Origin: Anseranas semipalmata
Lineage: Eukaryota > Chordata > Aves > Anseriformes > Anseranatidae
Length of the DNA stretch: 64,000 bases
Direction: 5' to 3'
NCBI GenBank assembly: GCA_013399115.1
Contig: VXAA01001883.1
Span: 62,001 to 126,000, forward strand
Shown here: in pieces, positions 53,101-64,000 of the stretch
How the letters are laid out: each line of letters starts with the position of its first letter
How positions within the stretch are numbered: position 1 is the first letter of the stretch
The notes under the pieces: model-generated
Seen by the model: the letters and a program-made list of their open reading frames with translations, nothing else
What the model was told of the DNA's origin: nothing
Database searches by the model: none
Translations under genes and position numbers: made by a program

Positions 53101-56100
53101 CTGAGAACATTTCGACCCTTCTTTATTAACGCAGAGGCCACACAAACAATTACACAGGTGCTCTGTAGGCAGGTCACAAAACCTGCATGTTCCCAAGCCC
53201 ATTCACCAACAAGATGCACCCTGTCCACAGGATCCCGCTAATCTGTTCACTGGACTCATCATCCATATGCCAGCTCTGCAAACACTTCTTCTTCCCGGAG
53301 CTCAGGCTTTTTCACCAACACCTGAGCTGGCTGAAGAGAAGGGCAGAAAGACCAAACACCAACAGCTGAAATCAGAGGTTAATGGCAGACTGATGGGCTG
53401 AAATATAAGAACTGGTTAACTTTCAGTATCTATCAAAGTGCACTAGAGTCCCAGAGAACAGCAGTTTACCAGTCTTCCTAAAACTGCCAAATCTAGTTCT
53501 AAGGTGGTAAAATCACTATGCTGATCCCAAGTGCAAGAGCCAACATGAAAATTAAGCACAAAGTGATACAGAAAATACCAGAAAGTTACAAAACCCATGA
53601 AGGAACTCTTTGAAGTAAGAGATCTCCTTGCCCCAGAAGCCGCAAATAACCAAGCTCACCTATATTCCTAGAGTTCAGTAATTCCTGACCAAATAAATCC
53701 TTGATGCCCTACGAAGGTTTTATGAACAGCAGCCTCTTTGACCTGCAAAAGCAGACGAACAAGCATTGGTGAGGTCCTTCCACGTTCCTTGCCATGTAAT
53801 ACTAGCTGCCTTCTCGCGAAGACTGAATTTCTGATCAAAACCAGCAACTCCTCTCTCACCTATCAGCAGCTCACTCCGAGATCCAAGAGGTCTCAGGCCT
53901 GAACCACACACACACAGACTTCAACCTTCCTCCCCAGCACTGCAACACATGACCGCTTAAACCACTGGGCTCAGGATGTTTTGAAGTGGAATCTCTTAAT
54001 TTGAGAAATTTGATTTGTCACTTTAAAGAACACAAACATCTCTGAAATCCACCCAAACTTTGCAGGATTGGGAAGTCAACTCCTGAATGTTGTTGCCTTT
54101 TCCAACCAGAACAACACATTAGTCGCAGTCTTCTTTTCCTCCTTCAAACACATAATAAAAAAAAAAAAATTACCAGTGCCAAACCTCCCCTTACAGAGCA
54201 GACCTAGAAATTAAACAGGCAAAAGACTATTAATAAATCACATCTAGCATCCCATACTTCAAACATTCCTAAAGTTCACAACTTATAGATACAATTTGCA
54301 TCCAACTTCTCACAGTTTTTTTGTTTGGTGGTTTTGTTTACAGATTACAAAATTCTAAATTATTTGCAAACCAGAAATATAAGAATTCCTTCCCACCTCT
54401 GGCATTCAGTGCTGACCAACAGGATGTAGCAAATTCATCTGAAAATAAGAAAACAGCAGAAACCCAGTGCAATACTCCTGAAAGACATGAAATCTTACAA
54501 GAGGATTGCACCAAGCAAGAATTGATGACAACTGTACCTCACACTAAATGATTAACTTAAATGATAATGGAGCCTTCAAATATCACACATCTCATCGGTT
54601 CTTTTAAATATACAGATTTCCCTAGATGAATCAGAAGACAGACTTGGTTTTCAGCGAAGCTCTTCATATCCCTCGCTTCCCAAAACTGCCTCGAGGCTCA
54701 GTTTCAACTAGTCAGGAAAAGCTGGTGAAAGCAAAATCTAACCAACCCAGAAATAATGTTGCCTTTTGAGGAGTTCTTAACAGGGGCACATTCCTTTTAG
54801 CAGAAACATCACTTCTACTGTCTAATATGACTCAGGTTCCTCCCCAGTCCTAAGTTCCACTTAGAGTTCATTTTCCATCACTTCTGCCTGGTAATTCAAT
54901 TTTATTCTGTCCTGCTGTACAACTCAACCTTAGCCGCACCGGCTGTCTGCAGCTCTGCCTGGACAGCAGAAATGCAGCATAGCTGGGCACAAAGACTTCA
55001 GCACTAAGCAAACTCCAGTACTGTTGCATCTCTCACTACAGCCAACCACCTGCAGCTTTGTCCTTTCCTGCCTCCACTGACTTCCCATACAAGTATTTTT
55101 CAATCATTGTTTGTGACCTCGGACCTTAATAACTACTGAGTGACCTAAGCCTACCATCTCTCAACAACACTTGAAGCCCTGTGACCAAGGCCTAGGTCAA
55201 AAAAATTACAATGGTTGAGAGCAAGAAAACATTCTGCAAATGAGACCAAAATCAGATGCATGGAGAACCAGACTAAAAACAACTTTCACATATCGTATGG
55301 TAATTATAATCCTGATCTTGTTTTTCGGTGCTGTTGATAATAGGTACACTAAAAAACGGCCACCTGTCAAAACGGGACACAGATCTGCTAAATTCTTCCC
55401 CTAGAGAGATGTGGGGGGAGACCCACAACCAAACAACAAAAAAGAACCACCCTGACAGATCCAAGTAATGCTGCTTAATACACTAGAAGGCGGCACTTGC
55501 ACACTACAGTGATGAGGATGCTCTAAAGAACTTATTTGGAAAAGAATTTATGCAGGAGTATGCTGGCAGCAAGGAACAGAATTTTCTCATTTTCTTTTCA
55601 TCTGTCTAAAGCGTTTTTGATTCTCAGAAGGTCAGTGCGCAACATCCTGTTATTAATGGACAATCTTGGTATTTTACACATTTCCTTCAAGTTGTTGGGC
55701 TTCCAGTCTCTGAGCACAATTACATAGCTGTTCTGGTTATCAAAAGATGAGGGCAAACAAACACAAAATTCTGATCTCTGCTTCTACAGCAATTAGCAAA
55801 AATTATTGAACTGAAGTTCACCATGCAGATAAAGCCTCACATATGGTAGAATCTTTACTTTTGACTTGTCTGAACAAGCATGAACAAAATCCACAGCAAA
55901 TAATAATCAGTTCAGCCTGCTGTCTTTTACAAAGAGTTCCATGTCACATATCTGCAATCTCAGCTTGTCATTAGTAATGCTAATTAGTTCACTATCTCAA
56001 TGTCATGCTAGATTCAGTAAAAACTGAAACCACTGCTAATTTGAGAAAACTTGTTCTTTCCCTAATACAAATAAGAGTATTAATCCCTCTACAAAACACC

Positions 56101-59100
56101 CACAGAAATTAATATTGTTTGTAACTTTCAATCAGACTGAAAATGTAAATAAAAATTGTGACTACCTTCTCATTTCCAAAAAGATATTAAAACGGTACTT
56201 ATGAATTATCACAGCACAAACTGTATTAACAACCTTGTAAGGACATACAAAGAAAGAGCATTTAAAATTGGGTTATATCTTGCTACGCAAGCAAACCTAG
56301 TTCTGTATGCATGCAGGTTGCACACACCCTTCTACTGCTCTCTTTCTGAAGGGAGGGAGCCATTTGCTACCATCAGCATGGTAATTGTTCTTTGTCATCT
56401 GTGGGCTGATAGAAGGTTTTATTCCAAAGTTCTCACATGGTCCAATTCCACAATTTTTTCATAGAAGATAAAACCCAATTATGTGGAACTTCAATCACAA
56501 GTCACAGAAGAGACCTGTGCAATTAAACAGCTCTCCTCTACACGAAGAGCTAATTAAAGTCATGTCCAGGAGGTGAACCAAGCTGTCCTCTACTGAACAA
56601 GTGAACACATGAGCCTGCCACAAGACCTCCCGCAAATGGAAAACACTGAGAGGTTATTGTGAATATACTGGAACTGCTCTGCTCCCTGCCAGCAGTTTAT
56701 GGATCCCACCACCACCACACAGCCCAGCAGCTCAGGTAAATCAGGCCTTGGAGGTTCCAGTGCCCCCTGCTCTTCCCTCCCTGGGAGGTTTCTGCCCACA
56801 TTTTCCCATCAGCTGGGGAGAGGAGGAGAGCAGGGCACCTGGAAATGGGCATGTTTGCCAGGGCTGGGGCAGCTGGACCGTTTCCGGGTGGATTTACCAC
56901 AAAGGCAAACCTCTCCTAAAGCAGATGAGGCGCTGACAGAAGGTTTCCATGTCCAGGAGGTAATCCTCACCTGCTGAGTCAAGTGCATCAGTGTGCATGT
57001 GCACATGCATTTGTGCCTCTGTGTCACAGAAGAGGAGCAATGCTCAGGGTATTTTTAAACCAATTTTTAAATTCAGATTTATTTTAAGACTATTTACAAC
57101 CTTAATTCAGATGGATTAGGAAACTGACTGGGTCCACCTAATTTAAAACATTAACAGACCAGCTGCACCTGTAGATGTGTCCCAGCTCACCCTACTGAGT
57201 TCAGCCAAGCTTCGAGGTTGTTCTGGGTCAGAACCAAACCTTTGTTTAACACTTTAAAAGATGTTCACATCCCTTTTCTTACATGTTTCACTGACTGCAA
57301 AGCCAAGACCTGAAAACTCACATAACAAGCATCACAGAGTACAATTGAAAAATCTATGAATTTAAACTGAAGTCAGAAAGAAGTATATGGAGGTGAATTT
57401 ACAGTGCAACTGCAATAGGGGAACTAAAGCCCATGATACTGCAGCCAAGGCAAGCTTACCTATGGAGCCAGCTAGCAGATCCATGCTATGCTTTCCTGGG
57501 GAGGAAAGGTAGGCAGGAGAGGAAAGACATAGGAAGTGTCCCTCTAAATCCAGCTGCTTTTCCCAGGAAAGGTATTATGCCTGACTGCTCGCTGGGCGCC
57601 GGACTCCTGAAACTCAATGGCTAACTCAGCCAGGCCACTAGCAGCTCCCTGCCACGTGCTGTCAGAGCTGCACTAAGCTGCAGACACTTGAGTTTCCTGT
57701 GTGCTTCATGGGCTCCGGTAGTGAAAGCAAGTAATTCCCACAGACGTTATATATTGTTTAAAGGTACTTTAAGCAATAGCTATATACATACACAAAAAAC
57801 CATTCTCTGTATCAGAAAAGTTTGCTTTGGTTCCTTTACTATTCAAAACAGTCTTTTGGCCTTCCTAGGAGACAAAAATGCCCTGGAACACTGTAGGTCA
57901 TTTCATATCACCACTTTTTTGAAGTTCTGGGTCCCCTAAGCTGCTGTCTCCCACCAGGCGCTCCCCTGGCATGGGTACAAAGCCACCAGGCTCAGCCAGC
58001 AGTGCCCCCTCCAGCCCTAGTACTCTCTGGTATAAGCAGAAGCTCCTAGGCTGCTGTGCAGTGCCGACATTTTGCTAAAAACAGAAATTGCTGCTGATCC
58101 ATTTCTTCCTTCAACACTTCCACCAGAATTAGATATAAAGACAAACAAATAATACTGGGTACAGGACTGTCCTAGTACCAAACACTGCCCAGACAGTATA
58201 CATCAGTCATACCACACAAGCATGCAGAAACAAAGGAAAAATAAATATTTTTTTCCCCAAATAACATGGGGAAAGGCCACCTTCCTCCTCTCGTGCAGGT
58301 GTCTTTCATATATCAACGTTTTGAATCCACCGTTTTGATAACTGTAACCAACATTAAAAAAAAAAAAACACAATTACCTCTAATTGTGAGGTGAGGTTGA
58401 CAAGGCAGTCAAGCCACTTTCAGGCTACACAATGCTACCAACTGTTTAAAAAAAATTTTATAGGAAAAAAATCATTTTTCAGTAACTGAGCAGACTGGCA
58501 GGCTGCTTAAGATTAATAGAGTGCTAGTCTCCTGCTTAAAAAAATAAATCCTCTGTGCAAATATCAGTGAGGGTCACGGAACAATTCAACATCATTCCTA
58601 TGTCAGAAAGCAATCATGAATAATTCACCTGTATATTTTTGCCAGTTGCAATGGTCATTTTTGTTTACTCTCCACAAGTACTTATGCATAGGACTTACAA
58701 AGACTATGCTTGAGCTTAAATTCTAAATGCAAGAAGTAGATCAAGCATGAGAAAAAAAATTTTAAAGACGATTTTGCTGCAGCAGTCAGTAGCTTTCTCA
58801 AGGACATTCAAAGTGCAAAATCTATCAGGAGATGGGAAGGGGCAAATCCAGATTAGCTAAAATAATAAGCATTTCAAGAAAAGCAAATACACAACAAAAA
58901 ATAAAATGATTCTGGCTATTTTCTAGTGAAATAACAGGTATGTTTTATTCTCAGTTTGTTCCACTGGAGCAGAGGAGAGAGAGATAAATGAAAGATGAGA
59001 GCCATAATCCATAAGAGCACTCTCAGACTTCCATAGATAGTGAAATTTAACATTGACAGATATGACAGCAACTCATCTCAGTCTAAGCTCTGCTTTGGAA

Positions 59101-62100
59101 TCGGGGACAGCACTAAAAAGAATAAGGATAAAGAATTCATAACAGTCTCAGTTGATAGGAGAGGCAAAGTGTAAAAATAGTCTATAAGCATTGTAAACCA
59201 AGAAGGAAAAACCACTGTAGCTGCCTTCTTGCCATTTTATTCTTTAAATTGTTGCTGTTACAGCACAGTGGAGTTAAAGTCTACCATTAACTACTACAAA
59301 ATCACCGCAATTATTTGTATGGTTGCACGGACCTAAAAGATCCACTGTGCTACACACAGCACAGGGGACATCGGTACAATCGGACAAGTTCACGACTGGG
59401 GTGGCACGCCCTGAATAAATTCCAACACCCCCTCTACAGCTACATCTGACAACCACAGTACTACACCCAGGAATTTCTCCAGCGGACTGGTGGTAACCAG
59501 CCGCTGCGAGATCGAACAGAACGTGTTATTGCCCTGCATCACCTGTACCAACCTTAGCACTAAGCACTGAACTCATAACAACAAAATGCAGGCAAAACTT
59601 AGAGGAAAGCAGACACACCAAGCTGAAGTGGCTTCCCCTAGCAAGTCGATCATAAAACCAGTCTTTTGCGGTGCCAGACCAGTGCCTGAGAGCTACAGGA
59701 TCACACATCCTCTGAGCAGGTATGGTCAGATTCTTCTTACTTTGCTGCTTTTACTGATGGATTCACCACACAATGTAATTGCTTCTTTGAAGAGAGCCAC
59801 ATACAGTAATTCCCCCTGAACCCTCTCAGCACTGGTAGCTCGCAGTTACACCACCAGGCACACCACTTGCCCTTCACACTAGCTAAGTTCTCATCTGTTT
59901 TAAGAGCCCACTCTACAGGATCAGGATCCAAGTTTTTGGATGCTAGGCACTGGAATCACAGTTATTTGCACAGCAACACTAAGACGCTCCTGTGTTCAGC
60001 AGCTGCAGAGGGTTCAGAGATCGTCCAATAACCTAGGCAGATCTTGGACAAGGGAATGAGTGTTTAGGTTGGCTCTGTGCTGCCCAGCATCATCAAGGCA
60101 ATGAGGAGCAAGTTATAACTTAATGAATCCAGGAATGTGCATATGTTCCCATCACAGGGCCTTCAGTGCTACTAAGAACAGGATAAACAACCACAAGACG
60201 GGGTGATGCATACACTAGCTAAGTGTCCAATACCATGTATGTAGCACATTGCTCTTCTCTCCATTATTTTTGTTGCTATAACATACACTTCTGTATCATT
60301 CTCCAACCAAATCAACAATTACAAGTAGCCATCCCAATTTTAATTCTTTTTTGCCTAATAAAAAAGGGAAAAAATGAGAAAATGCACAGAGGATGCAAAA
60401 CTTGATTAGGTAAATAATACGCAGACAAAAGACACCACTCTAAAAATTGGCAAGCACTGATCTAGAGGAGGTGTCTCCAGCATTATGGAGCACCCTAAAC
60501 CAGACAATGGTAGGTTTTAATCGGTACTTTCAGTGAGTATGTGTACACACGTACATATAAAAAATGTGGTCATAATAAATATATATGCAAATAAAATGTG
60601 TACATAAATAAAATATTTTTGTTTATATATACACTAAGACTTAGCTGAAACCAGATTTTTTTCACATACTTCTCAAGCTAAAGAGATTTATCATTTTGCT
60701 GTATTTTAACAATATATTCACTACAGAGCAGTTTCATAATTAAAAGCCTTTAATTAAACAGAAGATTAATTAAACATTAGATAAGAACAAATTACATCAG
60801 AAAAAATCCAGAATCTGATCTACCAAAATGACTTTATATGCAATTACACATGCTGTGAATTACTGTTTGTAGATAATTGGCTTGGCTGTCTCCTTAAAGT
60901 CAACTGACCACATATTAAAGTTAAATAACATCAAACCAAAAAAAAGTCTGGGCTGATTGGACTTGTAGTTAAATACATTCATTTTTTATATACCTCAGTA
61001 TTAATTCATTACTGGTTCAAAATCATCTACCGGTGGACCTTAATCATACAGAATACTTCCAACACATTTTTGAAGCTAGCTTTCAACCCTCAGAATGAAA
61101 GAGATTGTTATCTAGAGATTTCTCCATAATTTCCTACCAATTAGTTCTCAGAAACCTAGAAGTAAAGTTAGCTTTATACATTGTTGACTCTTAGATCCAT
61201 TTCCTAGAGTATTTTCACATGTTTTTGCTGCAGTATACAGCAGAAGTAACATGACTTATTTTCTGTGGGAAGGCTGCTCCACCAAATGAACAAAGAAAAG
61301 GCAACTCTTAGGTTCTAAATGTAGTAATGGAAATTTTTAATTGCTTTTGGGATCCCTGGCACTATTCTTCCTAGCAGACAGGATCGGACAAGGTTCTACT
61401 CAAAAACACGTGCTATCTTCCAGAACGTCAGAGAATGAAATAAAGCAATATGAAGGGAGATTTACTGGCCACGTTTCAAGAGATATCTATATTCATTTTA
61501 AAATTTCATGATTTCACAGCAGTGGAAACTGCAAATGCACCTGGGGAAGAGGGCTGCACAATTCAGAAAGCTTTCACGAGAGGAGTGGAAGCCCTAGAAA
61601 TATCGGAAAATGAAAAGCTTCATTAACTTCTAATTGATCTCTTAAAGACAAGTGTGAATATTCTTGATTAACCTATACAAACCAAGAATTCCAGTTCTCT
61701 GCATCCCTAGATTCTAGATGTGCCAAATCTGCAGAATGCAAACTAACCTGTTGACAAGAAAATAACTGAAAGATATCTAGAGTTCCAAGAAACGTTGTCT
61801 ATTTTTCGATGTTACCTATTTTTAGGTCTTTGACAGTTTCCTTCTTAGACTACATAAATGGATTTATCTGTATACGGAATACAGATTTCCTAGACTGTTT
61901 CTAAATTTATTTTTAAACATTGCAGCCACACACTTCTTTGCCAGAAAGGTGTGGAAATGGCAGTTTTGCATTTTTAGGACTCTTCTCCCTTAAGCAATAA
62001 GGCAAGAGAAACTGGTGCAAGGATGAATTCCACACAGCAACGAAAACCTAAGTTCTATTTATAGTCTCAAAGGCAGACACTACATCGTCAGTCTGACCTC

Positions 62101-63573
62101 TTTCATTAGTGAAATAACCTCAAACTCTTTCAAGAAGTGTAACCTATCAAGACATATGGAAGAACAGAAGGCGATTTTAAATTGGTTTAATATACATTTG
62201 CCTGATTTTTATTTTTATTTTTTTTTAATTCTTTTTTGAAAGACACAAATAATCTTTTCAAAAGGTTCATGTGTATGGAAGAACCTAGCCAAAGAAGAAT
62301 GGAAGTCCTGGAGTGAAAATGCAATATACCTCATAGACTTACAGAAGAGTATATGTATTTGTTGCTTGACATTTAAACTGAACTGCCAGGTTCCTGACAT
62401 TTAAAAGCACTTGAGAGCAAACTTTGCTCCATGGAAATTTTTTATGACCATTGACTTCCGGAGCCAAATTTTCACTATCAGCGTGTATAACATGGGCAGT
62501 GAGTAAAATGAACACAAATACAAGGAGCATTAATAAAGTTAATGGGGGTAATGTATGCAACACATTTTTTCTGTGTTGCCTGGTAGTGTATGTAACTGCA
62601 ATTTGAAGCAGTCTATAGACTACGAGCCTATAGAGTCTGTAGAAATTTAAACTGTTTAAATGTAACATTAGTTTTTCTGTATTGCATATGTTCTAAAGAT
62701 ATTATTTGTTTTATGAACTAACTTTAACACCCGATAACAAACACTGAGGTCACTTTATTCTTCCCGGAGCATCCAATTAGCCTGTTCACTAACATTTGAA
62801 AAATGACTGTTAAGAAATAACAGTAACAAGATATGACCACTATTTTCTAATTCTTCATTACATAATACTTTGAAAATTGAGAATACTGTATGTGAGCTAA
62901 AAATAAGTGGACTTGGTGATCAAAACCATGCTTTGTAAGATGATGAAGAAGCAATGTTTTCCTTGTACCTAGACACATCACTTACTGTATCAGTCACAAG
63001 CAGCCATTGCCTCCTCTACATGCTTGTACAGTGTATTTTCTTCAACATAGAAAAATATCCTGCATTCTTGTTGACTTCTTAACAGCGGTAGTAATATCCA
63101 CCACATCTGTGAGATGAGCTCGTTGTACAGGCTAAGTACCGGCAATACCGACTTGTAATTGCAGGCAAAATGTAATTGAGCCCAGCCTTTTATAAGGTTC
63201 TTAAATACTCATACTGTAGTCTTCTAAGCATAACAAGCATAAGGGCAATGTTTATCCATAAACACCATTGTTTGAAGGCATCCAATAACATAACAGCTAT
63301 TTCCTAAAGCTTCTGTAAATTACTACAACTCCAGGAAGAGAATTATGCTACGCTAAGCCATCACGAAAACATAATCAACCATCATCAAATACATCTCTGA
63401 AACTGATGAGGTGCCACCTCAAAATAATAAAATAATGCTTGAAACAGTCTTCAAACAGAAATGAGCTCTCAGTCCCTACTGAATCAACGCTACTGCTTTG
63501 CCTCACCTATTGCATCTACCCCTACTACAAACAGACTTTTCCTTTTTATTACACTTATTGAAAGACCTCTTAC

Positions 63574-63620
63574 CTCTCCAGCTCGTATTCTTTCATACCA
63601 GCTTTTACTGCCTTCATTAC
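63574..63620 (-). CDS. PEPD: PEPD internal exon (residues about 209-223)
   Basis: First of the four prolidase exons in transcription order. Prolidase is a cytosolic metallodipeptidase that cleaves dipeptides with C-terminal proline or hydroxyproline, a late step in collagen breakdown and proline recycling. The minus strand reads V-M-K-A-V-K-A-G-M-K-E-Y-E-L-E and then two bases (AG) of a split Ser codon. It differs from my recollection of human prolidase at one position (Ala for Val in K-V-G-M). The block begins after an AG acceptor (63621-63622) and ends before a strong GTAAGAG donor (63572-63573 are the GT). The acceptor has a weak pyrimidine tract. This segment lies at the start of the C-terminal pita-bread catalytic domain and holds no metal ligand. 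The exon is only 47 nt, so the call rests on its in-phase join to the next exon as well as on similarity. Confidence 0.93.
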
Positions 63621-64000
63621 CTGTAAGATACATATTAACATGGGACATTCTTAACAGGAGGGAATCACATATTTATAAATTTATGACTTATGAATATCTC
63701 TAGAGGAACCTATATTACAAAAATATCATCTGTACTTCATTTAAATTTACATCAGTAGATGCATTTTAAAACTACATTAGAAATCAAACTCATCTTAATC
63801 TTTATAAATGCCTACAGTCTCCAGCAATAAAGCAAGTTTAATTGCCAAAGTATATCCTAATGAAGTGCAGCTCATCAAAATACCAATGCTTAATTCTGAA
63901 AGCTCTGGTGAAGTTGGCAGCAAGTCATTTTGTTTTACTTATATGAAACTCAGCAAAACAAAACTGTGAACTGCAATATGCTACAAAGGAAGATTCTCTT
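63621..64000 (-). other. PEPD: PEPD intron, 3' end (partial)
   Basis: Last 380 bases of the intron preceding the first prolidase exon in the window. The junction lies between codons. The acceptor region (ATGTATCTTACAG) has a poor pyrimidine tract, and a branch-point-like TTAAT lies about 15-20 bases upstream. The preceding exon, expected to end around His-Arg-Glu, is not in the window. Confidence 0.85.

Larger units (their letters stand above)
25949..63573 (-). other. PEPD: PEPD intron, about 37.6 kb
   Basis: Largest intron in the window; it splits a Ser codon after two bases. It holds the gapped CR1 fragment with flanking 80-bp copies (26010-26495), a candidate old amniote repeat (28909-28977), a CpG-rich patch (39189-39690), an antisense LINE remnant (about 40670-40905), a CR1 3' tail (41175-41332), an AT-rich simple repeat (47400-47515) and a G-run pair (50152-50167). 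Between these the DNA is AT-rich without recognisable genes. The stretches 28978-39188, 41333-47399 and 50168-63573 show only short open frames and homopolymer runs. Confidence 0.85.

Noticed and set aside
1..64000. CRISPR arrays, operons, riboswitches, phage or other prokaryotic systems
   Set aside because: The spliced vertebrate gene and CR1 elements show this is animal nuclear DNA. No spaced palindromic repeats or gene clusters are present.

Overview
The window looks like bird nuclear DNA: about 64 kb of mostly AT-rich intron sequence from inside one large gene on the minus strand. Four short blocks translate into consecutive pieces of prolidase (peptidase D, PEPD). In gene order they lie at 63574-63620, 25880-25948, 19230-19307 and 2026-2174. 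Each is bounded by AG/GT splice sites, the intron phases fit at every junction, and together they give 343 nt that match human residues about 209 to 322, plus the first base of codon 323, with no length change. The exons carry the substrate-contacting His255 and the first two metal ligands, Asp276 and Asp287. Both ends of the gene lie outside the window.

The bird assignment rests on the prolidase exons together with CR1 LINE pieces, one of them with an avian-type 3' tail, and a low visible load of interspersed repeats. The species cannot be named from this sequence.

Layout in transcription order (high to low coordinates): 64000-63621 is the end of an intron. 63573-25949 is a 37.6-kb intron with AT-rich simple repeats, a CR1 3' tail (41175-41332), an older antisense LINE remnant (about 40670-40905), a CpG-rich patch ending in a splice-donor-like site (39189-39690) and a second CR1 fragment (26090-26414). 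25879-19308 is a 6.6-kb intron. 19229-2175 is a 17.1-kb intron with a tRNA-like SINE head, several GC-rich patches, homopolymer runs and a three-unit minisatellite. 2025-1 is the start of the next intron.

The strongest anomaly is at 26010-26495. A CR1 fragment stops at the window's only undetermined base, and an 80-bp sequence occurs on both sides with one mismatch. The arrangement fits either a real flanking duplication or a scaffold join between a haplotype carrying the insertion and one lacking it. The second most interesting item is the CpG-rich patch at 39.2-39.7 kb, a possible internal promoter or first exon for a shortened PEPD transcript. I found no convincing independent protein-coding gene, RNA gene, CRISPR array or novel multi-gene system. 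Most long open frames here look like chance.
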